Shown in pieces: positions 16,328-23,825 of a stretch of 35,473 nt of DNA (position 1 is its first letter; every line of letters begins with the position of its first letter). Source of the stretch: Spirochaetales bacterium (GTDB lineage Bacteria > Spirochaetota > Spirochaetia > JABMQR01). The translations under genes and the position numbers were made by a program. The notes beneath the pieces are model-generated. The model saw nothing but the letters and a program-made list of their open reading frames with translations, was not told the DNA's origin and ran no database searches. The stretch spans positions 1 to 35,473 of the forward strand of contig JAGYPA010000033.1 in NCBI GenBank assembly GCA_018399255.1, read 5' to 3'.

Positions 16328-18017
16328 CCGAAAGATTCTCCATCTGGTCGATGGTTCACGCAGCAGATTGCTTTCGATTCTTGCTGGAATGTACTTAGCC
16401 GGTGCAGGCTACATAGTACAGGTGATCTTTATCTCAGTAAGTATAGAGCACCTGCTCAAAAACGGCACGGAAAGCCGGGAAATACTTTTCACGTATCTTG
16501 GCCTGGCACTTGCGATAGTGCCAGTCAGATTTTCAGCAGCTCTTTGGCAGGCAGCTGCCGTGCATCGTCTATCTAAGAGAATAAAGCGCGGTATAAGAGA
16601 AAAAATCTTTTCCCACATCCATCTGCTGGGAATCAGCTATATTACCGCTTCCGGGACTGCAGAACTCATAGCTGATGCTGTAGAAGGGGTGGAGTCTTTA
16701 GAAGTATACTTTACAAAATTTCTTCCTCAGCTGGTTTACAGTATGACAACACCAGTCATACTCTTCTTTATAATCAGGCATATAGATTTACGGACGGCTG
16801 CAGTTCTGACGGCATCGCTGCCGATAATACCCCTGATACTTGCCGCAGCAATGAAAAAGGGAAAGAACGTTATGAATCGGTTCTGGAAATCCTATGGAGA
16901 GCTGTCTTCTTTCTTTCTTGACAGTATTCAGGGACTTCTCACGCTGAAGCTTTTCGGAAAGGCGGAAGAGAGAATTCATGAAATATCCTCACAGGCCTCC
17001 ACCTTCAGACTTGTAACCATGAAGCTCCTCAAGGCCCAGCTGACATCTATTACCATTCTGGATACGCTTGTTTATAGTTTCAGTGCAGTAGGAATCGGCT
17101 TCGGGCTCGCAGGCTTTCACCATGGCCGGATTTCCATCTCAGGTATACTGATAATCATCCTCCTCTCTATAGAATTCTTTCTCCCGGTCAGACGCCTGGC
17201 GGCCTTTTTCCATGCAGGAGTTAATGGTATTGCAGCAGGAAAAAATATTGATCAATTTCTGAATACCCGCCCTGCCATAGAAGAAACCGGCTGGAAGCAC
17301 CTTGCAGAACCTGTACATACCATAGAGTTTCAGCAGGTTTTCTTCATGTATGCTGATGGGAAAAAGATTCTCAGCAACGCTTCGCTTCGTCTGGAAAGAG
17401 GAAAAATATATGCGCTCATTGGCGCTTCAGGCGCCGGGAAAACAACCGTCGCTCAGCTGATCCTGCGCTTACGGGAACCCGTTTCGGGAACCGTTCTCAT
17501 AAACGGCATACCCTCCAATCAGATTCCTCTTTCTGAACTGTACGAACGCATAGCACTCATCAGCAGCGACACAACTATTTTCAGCGGCACGGCGGCAGAT
17601 AACTTGCTGCTTGGCAATGCCGATGCCTCGGAAAGTGATATGAAAACCGTCTGTCTCAAAACTGGACTTCAGGAATTTTTCGAACCAGGAGAATCGGGAC
17701 TTTCACGGGAAACCGGAGAAGGCGGCCGTCTGCTTTCCGGCGGACAGCGGCAGCGTCTGGCTATCGCCCGCATACTTCTGAATAATCCTGATGTCATAAT
17801 TTTTGACGAAGCCACCAGCAATATTGATAAAAAAACGGAAGAATCAATAAAAGAGGTAATTACCGGGCTGTCCCGAGATCATTGCATTCTGATTATTTCC
17901 CACAGATTTTCCATTCTTGAACTGGCGGAAAAATGGTACATGTTAGCCGATGAGACAATTCAGCAAATCGAACCTGTATCTGGAAGTTCTGAGAGGTTGA
18001 AAATATATGATGTCTAA
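16320..18017 (+). CDS. ABC half-transporter, CydD-like (fused membrane and ATPase domains)
   Basis: This 565-residue protein starts with GTG inside the end of the MFS gene. Residues 1-310 form six membrane helices of the exporter type. The stretch ELIADAVEGVESLEVYFTKF followed by LPQLVYS is typical of CydD. The ATPase has Walker A GASGAGKTT, the signature LSGGQRQRLAIARI, Walker B VIIFDEATSNID and the switch histidine in IISHR, so it is catalytically intact. CydDC exports thiols such as glutathione/cysteine, and more recently haem has been implicated. No cydAB oxidase genes are near, so the substrate is open. It overlaps the CydC-like gene by 11 bases and should form a heterodimer with it. Confidence 0.8.
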   Translation: MLDRKILHLVDGSRSRLLSILAGMYLAGAGYIVQVIFISVSIEHLLKNGTESREILFTYLGLALAIVPVRFSAALWQAAAVHRLSKRIKRGIREKIFSHIHLLGISYITASGTAELIADAVEGVESLEVYFTKFLPQLVYSMTTPVILFFIIRHIDLRTAAVLTASLPIIPLILAAAMKKGKNVMNRFWKSYGELSSFFLDSIQGLLTLKLFGKAEERIHEISSQASTFRLVTMKLLKAQLTSITILDTLVYSFSAVGIGFGLAGFHHGRISISGILIIILLSIEFFLPVRRLAAFFHAGVNGIAAGKNIDQFLNTRPAIEETGWKHLAEPVHTIEFQQVFFMYADGKKILSNASLRLERGKIYALIGASGAGKTTVAQLILRLREPVSGTVLINGIPSNQIPLSELYERIALISSDTTIFSGTAADNLLLGNADASESDMKTVCLKTGLQEFFEPGESGLSRETGEGGRLLSGGQRQRLAIARILLNNPDVIIFDEATSNIDKKTEESIKEVITGLSRDHCILIISHRFSILELAEKWYMLADETIQQIEPVSGSSERLKIYDV

Positions 18018-19671
18018 CCGGTACCTGCTTAGTCTGCCTACATTGACCATCGTAAAACGACTGCTCCGGCTGGCCAGACCGCTCAAAGGAATTATGGCAC
18101 TGTCAATTACTGCCGGGTTTCTGGGGAATTTGGCTGTAATCGGTATGTTTGCTGCCTCTGCCAAGGCTGTAACAGCTGTTCTGCGCCACGAAAACCCCTT
18201 TCTGTTTGCCGCTGCGGCATTTTTTTGCGGCATAATGCGCGGTCCTCTGCGACTCGGTGAACACTACTGGGGCCATGATACAGCCTTCAGGCTGCTGGCT
18301 TCGCTTCGTATCAGCATTTTTACCGCCTTGCAGAAAATCGCCCCGGCAGGTGTCATAGACAAACAAAACGGGGAGGTGCTTTCTGCCGTCATAGGTGACA
18401 TAGAACAAATTGAAGTTTTCTTTGCTCATACTATAAGCCCGGTTATTGTCGGAATCGGAGTCTCGGTAACAGTACTCGTTCATATATTGCTGATAGACCC
18501 GATTCTTGCTGCAGTTCTGCTGCCCTGGCACCTCTTTCTGGGAACAGTTGTCCCCTTGATCTCGATAAGAGGGATGCGGAAAACAGGAGAAGCCTACCGC
18601 AGGGGACTCTCATCGGTTCAAGCCTCCCTACTGGAAAATCTTCAGGGACTGAAAACCCTGATGCTGCTTCGAAAAGATGTCCACCGGTTGAACACGGTTC
18701 TGAAAGAGGCGGATACTGTAGAGAACTCACGTAAAAGACTGGTTATCCATGAAGGACTGATGGCTGCCGTAAGTGATGCCGCTGTACTGCTCGCCGCCCT
18801 TACAATGCTTGCTGCTGCTGTAATCGGCGTAATAACCAATCGTATCGATCCAGAAACTGCTGTCTATCTTGCAGTACTTACTCTCACCTCTTTCGGCCCG
18901 CTGATCCAGCTTGCAATCCTTTCCAGCACCCTTCCCGGTACTTTTTCATCTGCCCGAAGAATTTTCAGCATTCTGGATCAGGAACCGGCAGTCGTCGACA
19001 CCCTCTACGCAAAAAAAAGTGACCGGATTAACGGCAGCCCAAAGCTGCAAGAGGTAACATTTTCCTACCCGCAGACGAGCCCGACCGTACTGCAAGCACA
19101 AAACATCAGCTTCCAGGAGGGCAGAATAACATCGATTGGAGGAAAAAGCGGCATGGGCAAAAGCACCCTCCTATACCTCATCATGCGGTTCTGGGATCCT
19201 GAGTCAGGAGAAGTGCGTATCCAGGATAAATCTGTAAAGCATTTTTACCTGAAGGACCTATACCGTAATATTTCCTATATATCCCAGGATACCTTCATTT
19301 TTAATACCACGGTTTATGAGAACATTTCCATTGCCCGCCCGGATGCCGCGGAAGAAGACATACATAAAGCGGCTCAAGCAGCTGCAGTACATCGTGAAAT
19401 ACTGCAGTTTCCTGACGGATACCAGACAAAAGTCGGTGAAAACGGAACCAGACTTTCCAGCGGTCAGCGTCAGAGAATCGGTCTTGCACGGGCTTTTCTG
19501 CAGAATACCAGGATTCTCCTTCTCGATGAACCGACAAGCAACCTGGATGCGCTTAATCAGAAACATATCCTCAGCAGCATAACTGAGACATGCAGGGAAA
19601 AAACGGTGCTTCTGGTTTCCCATCAGGAATCAGTCAAAGAATCCTGCGATTTCCACATTGAATTGCAGTAA
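18007..19671 (+). CDS. ABC half-transporter, CydC-like (fused membrane and ATPase domains)
   Basis: This 554-residue partner begins with ATG at 18007, with a second ATG one codon on. The membrane part contains the CydC-like segment HDTAFRLLASLRISIF and then LQKIAPAG. ATPase motifs are intact: Walker A GGKSGMGKST, signature LSSGQRQRIGLARAF, Walker B ILLLDEPTSNLD, and switch histidine in LLVSHQ. Both half-transporters have a normal catalytic glutamate, so neither site looks degenerate. It is the last gene of the operon and ends 11 bp from the convergent pirin gene. No separate terminator is visible in that gap. Confidence 0.8.
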   Translation: MMSNRYLLSLPTLTIVKRLLRLARPLKGIMALSITAGFLGNLAVIGMFAASAKAVTAVLRHENPFLFAAAAFFCGIMRGPLRLGEHYWGHDTAFRLLASLRISIFTALQKIAPAGVIDKQNGEVLSAVIGDIEQIEVFFAHTISPVIVGIGVSVTVLVHILLIDPILAAVLLPWHLFLGTVVPLISIRGMRKTGEAYRRGLSSVQASLLENLQGLKTLMLLRKDVHRLNTVLKEADTVENSRKRLVIHEGLMAAVSDAAVLLAALTMLAAAVIGVITNRIDPETAVYLAVLTLTSFGPLIQLAILSSTLPGTFSSARRIFSILDQEPAVVDTLYAKKSDRINGSPKLQEVTFSYPQTSPTVLQAQNISFQEGRITSIGGKSGMGKSTLLYLIMRFWDPESGEVRIQDKSVKHFYLKDLYRNISYISQDTFIFNTTVYENISIARPDAAEEDIHKAAQAAAVHREILQFPDGYQTKVGENGTRLSSGQRQRIGLARAFLQNTRILLLDEPTSNLDALNQKHILSSITETCREKTVLLVSHQESVKESCDFHIELQ

Positions 19672-19682
19672 GAGAAATCAGG

Positions 19683-20522
19683 TCAACCCTTGATAAAGGT
19701 TCCTTCATCAAGTTCCTTGAAGGCTCTGCTGAGTTCTTCGCGTGTATTCATAACTATCGGACCTCCCCATGCGACAGGTTCTTTGAGCGGACGTCCCGCT
19801 ATCAGGAGAAACCTTACCCCATCGGCAGAAGCCCGCACGGAAAGCGTATCCCCGCTTCCCATAAGAACTGCCCGATGGGAGGGGACCGGGTCCGACTCTT
19901 CGTCAAATCTGGCTGAACCCTGCACAAGGTAGCAGAAAAGGGTGCTTTCGGGATCGGTTTCCAGCTGCCACCGGGCATCAGGCTTCAGGGAAACATCGAG
20001 ATAGAGGGTTTTAACATAATCGCCTGTCACCGGGCCGGCCGTTCCCTTGTAGCTTCCCGAAATAATTCTCACTTCGCCCGGCTCCTCTGCAGAAACAGGC
20101 ACCATATCGGCAGTAATGTCGCGATAGGCGGGTTCGGTCAGCTTGTCTTTGCGGGGCAGATTTATCCACAGCTGGGCGCCTAGAATACGTTCCACGGCTT
20201 GCGGCATCTCCTGGTGAATGATTCCGCTGCCGGCAGTCATCCACTGACAGCACCCGTCAGCAATGCTTCCCTTGTTCCCCAGCGAATCTCCATGTTCAAT
20301 ATCGCCGTGAATGAGATAGGTAACGGTTTCTATTCCTCTGTGCGGGTGCCAGGGAAACCCCTTGGTATAGTCATCGGGATTATCCGAGTCGAAAGCATCG
20401 AGAAGGAGAAATGGATCAAAATCCTCAATATCATTTCGTCCGACCACACGCACCAGCTTGACTCCGGCTCCGTCATACTGCACCGCCCCGCCCACTAATT
20501 TACTGATTTTTCGTAATGCCAT
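19683..20522 (-). CDS. Pirin family protein
   Basis: This 279-residue protein is a bicupin of the pirin family. The iron-binding residues H59, H61, H103 and E105 (WHPHRGIETV and IIHQEMP) fall at almost the same numbers as H56, H58, H101 and E103 of human pirin, so the N-terminal metal site is intact. Bacterial pirins bind Fe or other metals; some oxidise quercetin, others modulate partner enzymes such as pyruvate dehydrogenase. The precise role here is unknown. A GGGAGG site lies seven bases before the ATG. It follows the RNase PH gene by 18 bp on the same strand and is probably co-transcribed from the rph promoter. Confidence 0.92.
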   Translation of the reverse strand: MALRKISKLVGGAVQYDGAGVKLVRVVGRNDIEDFDPFLLLDAFDSDNPDDYTKGFPWHPHRGIETVTYLIHGDIEHGDSLGNKGSIADGCCQWMTAGSGIIHQEMPQAVERILGAQLWINLPRKDKLTEPAYRDITADMVPVSAEEPGEVRIISGSYKGTAGPVTGDYVKTLYLDVSLKPDARWQLETDPESTLFCYLVQGSARFDEESDPVPSHRAVLMGSGDTLSVRASADGVRFLLIAGRPLKEPVAWGGPIVMNTREELSRAFKELDEGTFIKG

Positions 20523-20540
20523 ACTTCAGCCTCCCTGCTG

Positions 20541-21236
20541 TCAGCCCAGGCCCAGAGCAGTCCGCTGCGCAGCCTGAATTTCGCGAATTCCCGCTTCAGC
20601 GGCATCCAGCAGACGACTGAGATCTCTTCGCGAAAAGACTCCCTGTTCACCGGTTCCCTGAACCTCAACCAGGTCATTGTCCCGCATTACCACATTCATA
20701 TCAACTTCCGCGGTCGAATCATGCGCATAATCGAGATCACATATAATTTCTCCCGCATGTATACCGGCACTGACGGCAGCCACCTGTCCCAGCAGATATT
20801 CCTCCGGGCCGGGGAGGCCGTTCTCCCGGGAAAGAACCGTAAGGGCATCATAGAGAGCCACCCAGCCGCCGGATATTGCCGCTGTACGGGTTCCCCCATC
20901 AGCCTGAAGGACATCACAGTCTATGATTATGGTTACTTCCCCAAGGCTCTCGAACTTTACTGCCGCCCGCAGGCTTCTGCCGATCAGCCGCTGAATTTCC
21001 GTACTCCGGCCATCTTTCTTGATCCCATCCCCGTCCCGCCGCTTTCGTCCCCCGCCGGTGCTGCCCGGCAGCATGGCATATTCCGCGGTAACCCACCCTT
21101 TTCCCGTATCCCGCAGAAACGGCGGCACTTCCCGGGAAATAGTGGCGGTACAGATCACCTTGGTATCGCCGAAAGCGACCAGACAGGATCCTGCCGGATA
21201 TTTTATGATGTTTCGTTCAAAGGTAATCGTTCGCAT
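20541..21236 (-). CDS. rph: Ribonuclease PH
   Basis: This 231-residue phosphorolytic exoribonuclease trims tRNA 3' ends. Core motifs are present: PPFLRDTGKGWVTAEYAMLP, DGRSTEIQRLIGRSLRA, the phosphate-binding region QADGGTRTAAISGG, and the acidic site in STAEVDMNVVM. The usual first ten or so residues (R-x-D-G-R-x-x-x-x-L-R-P) are missing. The protein starts at MRTITFERNIIKYPAGS, with an AGGAGC site upstream and an in-frame TAG directly before the ATG, so no longer start exists in this sequence. The lost segment helps oligomer contacts in known enzymes, so activity is probable but not certain. It precedes the pirin gene in a two-gene unit. Confidence 0.93.
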   Translation of the reverse strand: MRTITFERNIIKYPAGSCLVAFGDTKVICTATISREVPPFLRDTGKGWVTAEYAMLPGSTGGGRKRRDGDGIKKDGRSTEIQRLIGRSLRAAVKFESLGEVTIIIDCDVLQADGGTRTAAISGGWVALYDALTVLSRENGLPGPEEYLLGQVAAVSAGIHAGEIICDLDYAHDSTAEVDMNVVMRDNDLVEVQGTGEQGVFSRRDLSRLLDAAEAGIREIQAAQRTALGLG

Positions 21237-21271
21237 CTATGCTCCTTTCATGCAGTTCCGCATTTGCATCC

Positions 21272-21300
21272 ATCTTACCGTACCGATACTGGAGATTCAA
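21272..21300 (-). promoter_or_regulatory. Promoter of rph-pirin
   Basis: Read on the minus strand, TTGAAT (21295-21300) and TAAGAT (21272-21277) are 17 bp apart. The predicted start is near 21265, about 30 bases upstream of the rph ATG. Confidence 0.45.
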
Positions 21301-21329
21301 CCTTGCTGGATAGAATGGGGGAACATGAC

Positions 21330-21358
21330 TTGATGCCGTGAATCAACCTTGATAGTAT
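21330..21358 (+). promoter_or_regulatory. Promoter of the HAD phosphatase gene
   Basis: TTGATG (21330-21335) and TAGTAT (21353-21358) are 17 bp apart. They lie 20 bp upstream of the ATG and back-to-back with the rph promoter. An imperfect direct repeat (TTCAACCTTG at 21296, ATCAACCTTG at 21342) spans both promoters. Confidence 0.4.
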
Positions 21359-21378
21359 GGGGACCCTGGAGAGTTGAG

Positions 21379-22092
21379 ATGAAATATCGCTGCCTGATCC
21401 TTGATCATGATGACACCGCGGTTAACAGCACCCCGGTACTGCACTATCCCGCCCACAGGGAAGTAATGCGGGAACTGCGCCCGGGAGTCCCCCCCATATC
21501 TCTCGAAGGATGGATGCTCAAAAATTTCTCACCGGGAATCATGGCATACATGGTAGAAGAACTGGGCTTCTCCCCGGAAGAAGTAGCGCGGGAGTATGAT
21601 ATATGGCAGGATTACGTGGAGCATCGTCAGGTGGAATTCTATCCCGGATTCATCGACCTGATCAGGGACTACCATGCTGCCGGCGGTATTGTCACGGTTG
21701 TCTCCCACTCGACGAAAGAAAAGCTGCTGAGAGACTACGCCTCGGTCGGAGCCGAAAATCTTGTGCAGGCTGCCTACGGCTGGGATTTCGATGAGACAAA
21801 ACGCAAACCGCATCCCTGGCCGGTGCAAAAGATACTGGAAGAGTTCGAGCTTTCCCCGAAAGAGGCCCTTATCCTGGACGACCTCAAACCGGCCGTAACC
21901 ATGGCCAGAGCCTCAGGAGTAGCTATAGGAGCCGCCGGCTGGGGTATTGCCGTACCCGAAATCGCCGAATACATGCGCAGCAGCTGCGATTACTATTTTC
22001 CTGACATTCCCGCCTTGCGGCAGTTTCTGCTGGAAGAGGAAACCGATAAACAGGAACAGCGCGAAAGCCCTCCGGCAGCCCGCAATTTGTAG
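21379..22092 (+). CDS. HAD-superfamily phosphatase
   Basis: This 237-residue protein starts at 21379, preceded by GGAGAG. HAD motif I is LILDHDDTAVNS (nucleophile in D-x-D-x-T). Motif II is VVSHST, the motif III lysine lies in KRKPHPWPV, and motif IV is LILDDLKPAV. All catalytic positions are filled. The helical cap between motifs I and II is that of subclass I, as in phosphoglycolate phosphatase and beta-phosphoglucomutase-like enzymes. The paired aspartate after the nucleophile (HDDT rather than DGT) is a common variant. The substrate is probably a small phosphomonoester. The final 20 residues are Glu/Gln-rich. It converges on the aldo/keto reductase gene with a 12-bp gap. Confidence 0.83.
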   Translation: MKYRCLILDHDDTAVNSTPVLHYPAHREVMRELRPGVPPISLEGWMLKNFSPGIMAYMVEELGFSPEEVAREYDIWQDYVEHRQVEFYPGFIDLIRDYHAAGGIVTVVSHSTKEKLLRDYASVGAENLVQAAYGWDFDETKRKPHPWPVQKILEEFELSPKEALILDDLKPAVTMARASGVAIGAAGWGIAVPEIAEYMRSSCDYYFPDIPALRQFLLEEETDKQEQRESPPAARNL

Positions 22093-22104
22093 AAGGACAA
22101 CCCC

Positions 22105-23250
22105 CTAGTCGTAGAAGAGCTCCCTGACACGTTCCAATTCGCTGATAATGGGAATTTGCTGCGGACACTGCGGTTCGCACTCGCCGCAGGCTATGCAGAG
22201 ATCGGCTCCACTATCAGACCCGAACCGTGCATAATCAGCCTTTTTCCCTTGAATATCGTCAAATATAAAAGCCTCATTGTAAAACCGAAAAGCCAGGGGA
22301 ATATCAACCCCATGGGGACAGGGCATGCAGTAGCCGCAGGCGGTACAGTCCACCCTGATCCGCTCTTTGTAGATTCGGCGAACCCTATCGACAATGGCCA
22401 GCTCCTCATCAGACAAGGCTCCCGGATGGGCATCCTCAGCTATCCGCAGGTTCTCCTCAACCTGATCCATGGCACTCATGCCGCTCAGTACGACGGTTAC
22501 CCGCGGATCATTCCACACCCAGCGCAGGCCCCACTCAGCCGGCGTCCTGGAGACCGGAGCTGAATTCCATACATCCTTCACAGCATCGGGCACGGTCTTT
22601 GTAAACGAACCGCCCCGCAGAGGTTCCATTACGATGATGCCGACCCCGCGGTCATAGGCATACGCAAGCCCCTCCCTGCCGGCCTGGTGATCGACATCCA
22701 GAAAATTATACTGAATCTGACAGAACTCCCAGCTGTAAGCATCGATAATCTCCTTGAACAGCGGAAGTTTGTCATGGAAAGAGAAACCGATATGACGAAT
22801 CTTCCCGTCGGCCAGAGCCCGATCGATAAATTCAAACAGCCCCGCCTTTCGCAGATTGTCCCAATGTGTCTGATTCAGGGCATGGATCAGATAATAATCG
22901 ATATAGTCCGTATTGAGCTTCTCCAGCTGCTTGCCGAGAATACGGTCCATATCCTCGTGCTTCTTGATCATCCAGCTCGGCAGTTTCGTTGCCAGCCTGA
23001 CCCGTTCCCGATAGCCGTCACTCAGGGCACCGGCCAGAAACTTCTCGCTCTCACCCCCATGATACGGCCAGGCGGTATCAATATAGTTTACCCCCCGGTC
23101 TATCGCATGCCTCACCATGGCCTGAGATAGTTCAATGTCGATATCTTTGCCCTTATGGCTCCGCAGGGGCAGGCGCATACAGCCGAAACCGAGAACAGAC
23201 AATTTATCGTCCTTTCCAGGAAACGACCGATACAGCATTCCGGTTTTCAT
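22105..23250 (-). CDS. Aldo/keto reductase with C-terminal 2[4Fe-4S] domain
   Basis: This 381-residue protein has an N-terminal AKR barrel with the YIDTAWPYHGGESE active-site Asp/Tyr segment, the lysine in LATKLP and the histidine in YYLIHAL. The C-terminal 100 residues carry two cysteine groups, CTACGYCMPCP and CIACGECEPQCP, expected to bind two [4Fe-4S] clusters. This architecture is common in anaerobes, where such proteins may be reduced by ferredoxin rather than NADPH; the substrate is unknown. A GTGAGG site precedes the ATG. It lies on the same strand as the ArsR gene, 158 bp downstream of it, beyond the 49-bp repeat. Confidence 0.88.
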   Translation of the reverse strand: MKTGMLYRSFPGKDDKLSVLGFGCMRLPLRSHKGKDIDIELSQAMVRHAIDRGVNYIDTAWPYHGGESEKFLAGALSDGYRERVRLATKLPSWMIKKHEDMDRILGKQLEKLNTDYIDYYLIHALNQTHWDNLRKAGLFEFIDRALADGKIRHIGFSFHDKLPLFKEIIDAYSWEFCQIQYNFLDVDHQAGREGLAYAYDRGVGIIVMEPLRGGSFTKTVPDAVKDVWNSAPVSRTPAEWGLRWVWNDPRVTVVLSGMSAMDQVEENLRIAEDAHPGALSDEELAIVDRVRRIYKERIRVDCTACGYCMPCPHGVDIPLAFRFYNEAFIFDDIQGKKADYARFGSDSGADLCIACGECEPQCPQQIPIISELERVRELFYD

Positions 23251-23292
23251 ATCAGCCTCACTTTATCAGCAATTGTACCAAATTGACCGATC

Positions 23293-23400
23293 CCCTGCAA
23301 CGGCCGCTTCGAGGTCCCCTGGCAGCGCGTTGCTCCGGGGTCCCTGCAACGGCCGCTTCGGGGTCCCCTGGCAGCGCGTTGCTTCGGATCCCTGCAGCGG
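23293..23400. repeat. 49-bp tandem repeat, 2.2 copies, hairpin-forming
   Basis: A 49-bp unit starting CCCTGCAACGGCCGCTTCG occurs at 23293 and 23342 with a few mismatches; a third partial copy starts near 23390. Within each unit GCAACG pairs with CGTTGC and CGCT with AGCG, so each can fold into a hairpin. It is much richer in G+C than its flanks. It fills the space between the ArsR stop codon and the aldo/keto reductase start codon. Confidence 0.85.
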
Positions 23401-23408
23401 GCTCTGCC

Positions 23409-23744
23409 CTATGAAGCTTCGAAAAGCTCCTCGAGCTTGCGTATAAGCTGGCGGATCCGATCATCCCTGAGCGTATAAATGCTCTGCTTGCCGAGACGCA
23501 CCTTCTCAATATACCCGGCAAGCGTCATCATCTTCAGCTGCTGCGAAACATTGGAAAGCTTGCTTTCACTCAGCTCCACCAGTTCCGAAACCGAAAAAGA
23601 GGCCTTCTCCAAGGCGCACAGGATATGGAACCGTACCGGGTTCGCCATAATCGAGAGCATCCTCTCCACCATATCGCACCGGTTCTTGTCAAACTTCTCC
23701 ATAATCTCAGCCATAATATCGGCTTTCTGCTTCTCTAAAACCAT
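23409..23744 (-). CDS. ArsR-family winged-helix regulator
   Basis: This 111-residue protein is a small homodimeric DNA-binding regulator. The core LSIMANPVRFHILCALEKAS leads into a helix-turn-helix (SVSELVELSESKLSNVSQQL) and a beta wing (KVRLGKQSIYTL). The metal-site motif ELCVCDL of ArsR/SmtB sensors is absent; two isolated cysteines (in NRCDMV and HILCAL) could be redox-active. TAGGAG lies five bases before the ATG. It lies 81 bp after the last gene of the respiratory-complex operon on the same strand, so it could be its final gene or a regulator of that operon or of the downstream aldo/keto reductase. Archaeal SurR, an ArsR-family redox sensor that controls Mbh and Mbx, is a suggestive precedent, but its CxxC is not seen here. 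Confidence 0.85.
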   Translation of the reverse strand: MVLEKQKADIMAEIMEKFDKNRCDMVERMLSIMANPVRFHILCALEKASFSVSELVELSESKLSNVSQQLKMMTLAGYIEKVRLGKQSIYTLRDDRIRQLIRKLEELFEAS

Positions 23745-23825
23745 ATTTTCTCCTAAGGACGGACCGGATCACACAGTTTGATCCTCATACATCTTTTTCT
23801 GGTCTCCCACCACCGGAAAAATTGG

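Noticed and set aside
23293..23400. CRISPR array or attachment site
   Set aside because: The repeats are directly adjacent with no spacers, and there is no integrase or tRNA gene.
23745..23825. Intrinsic terminator after the respiratory operon
   Set aside because: Only a weak, imperfect stem (CCGGT/ACCAG-like) is present, and no U-tract follows at the right distance.
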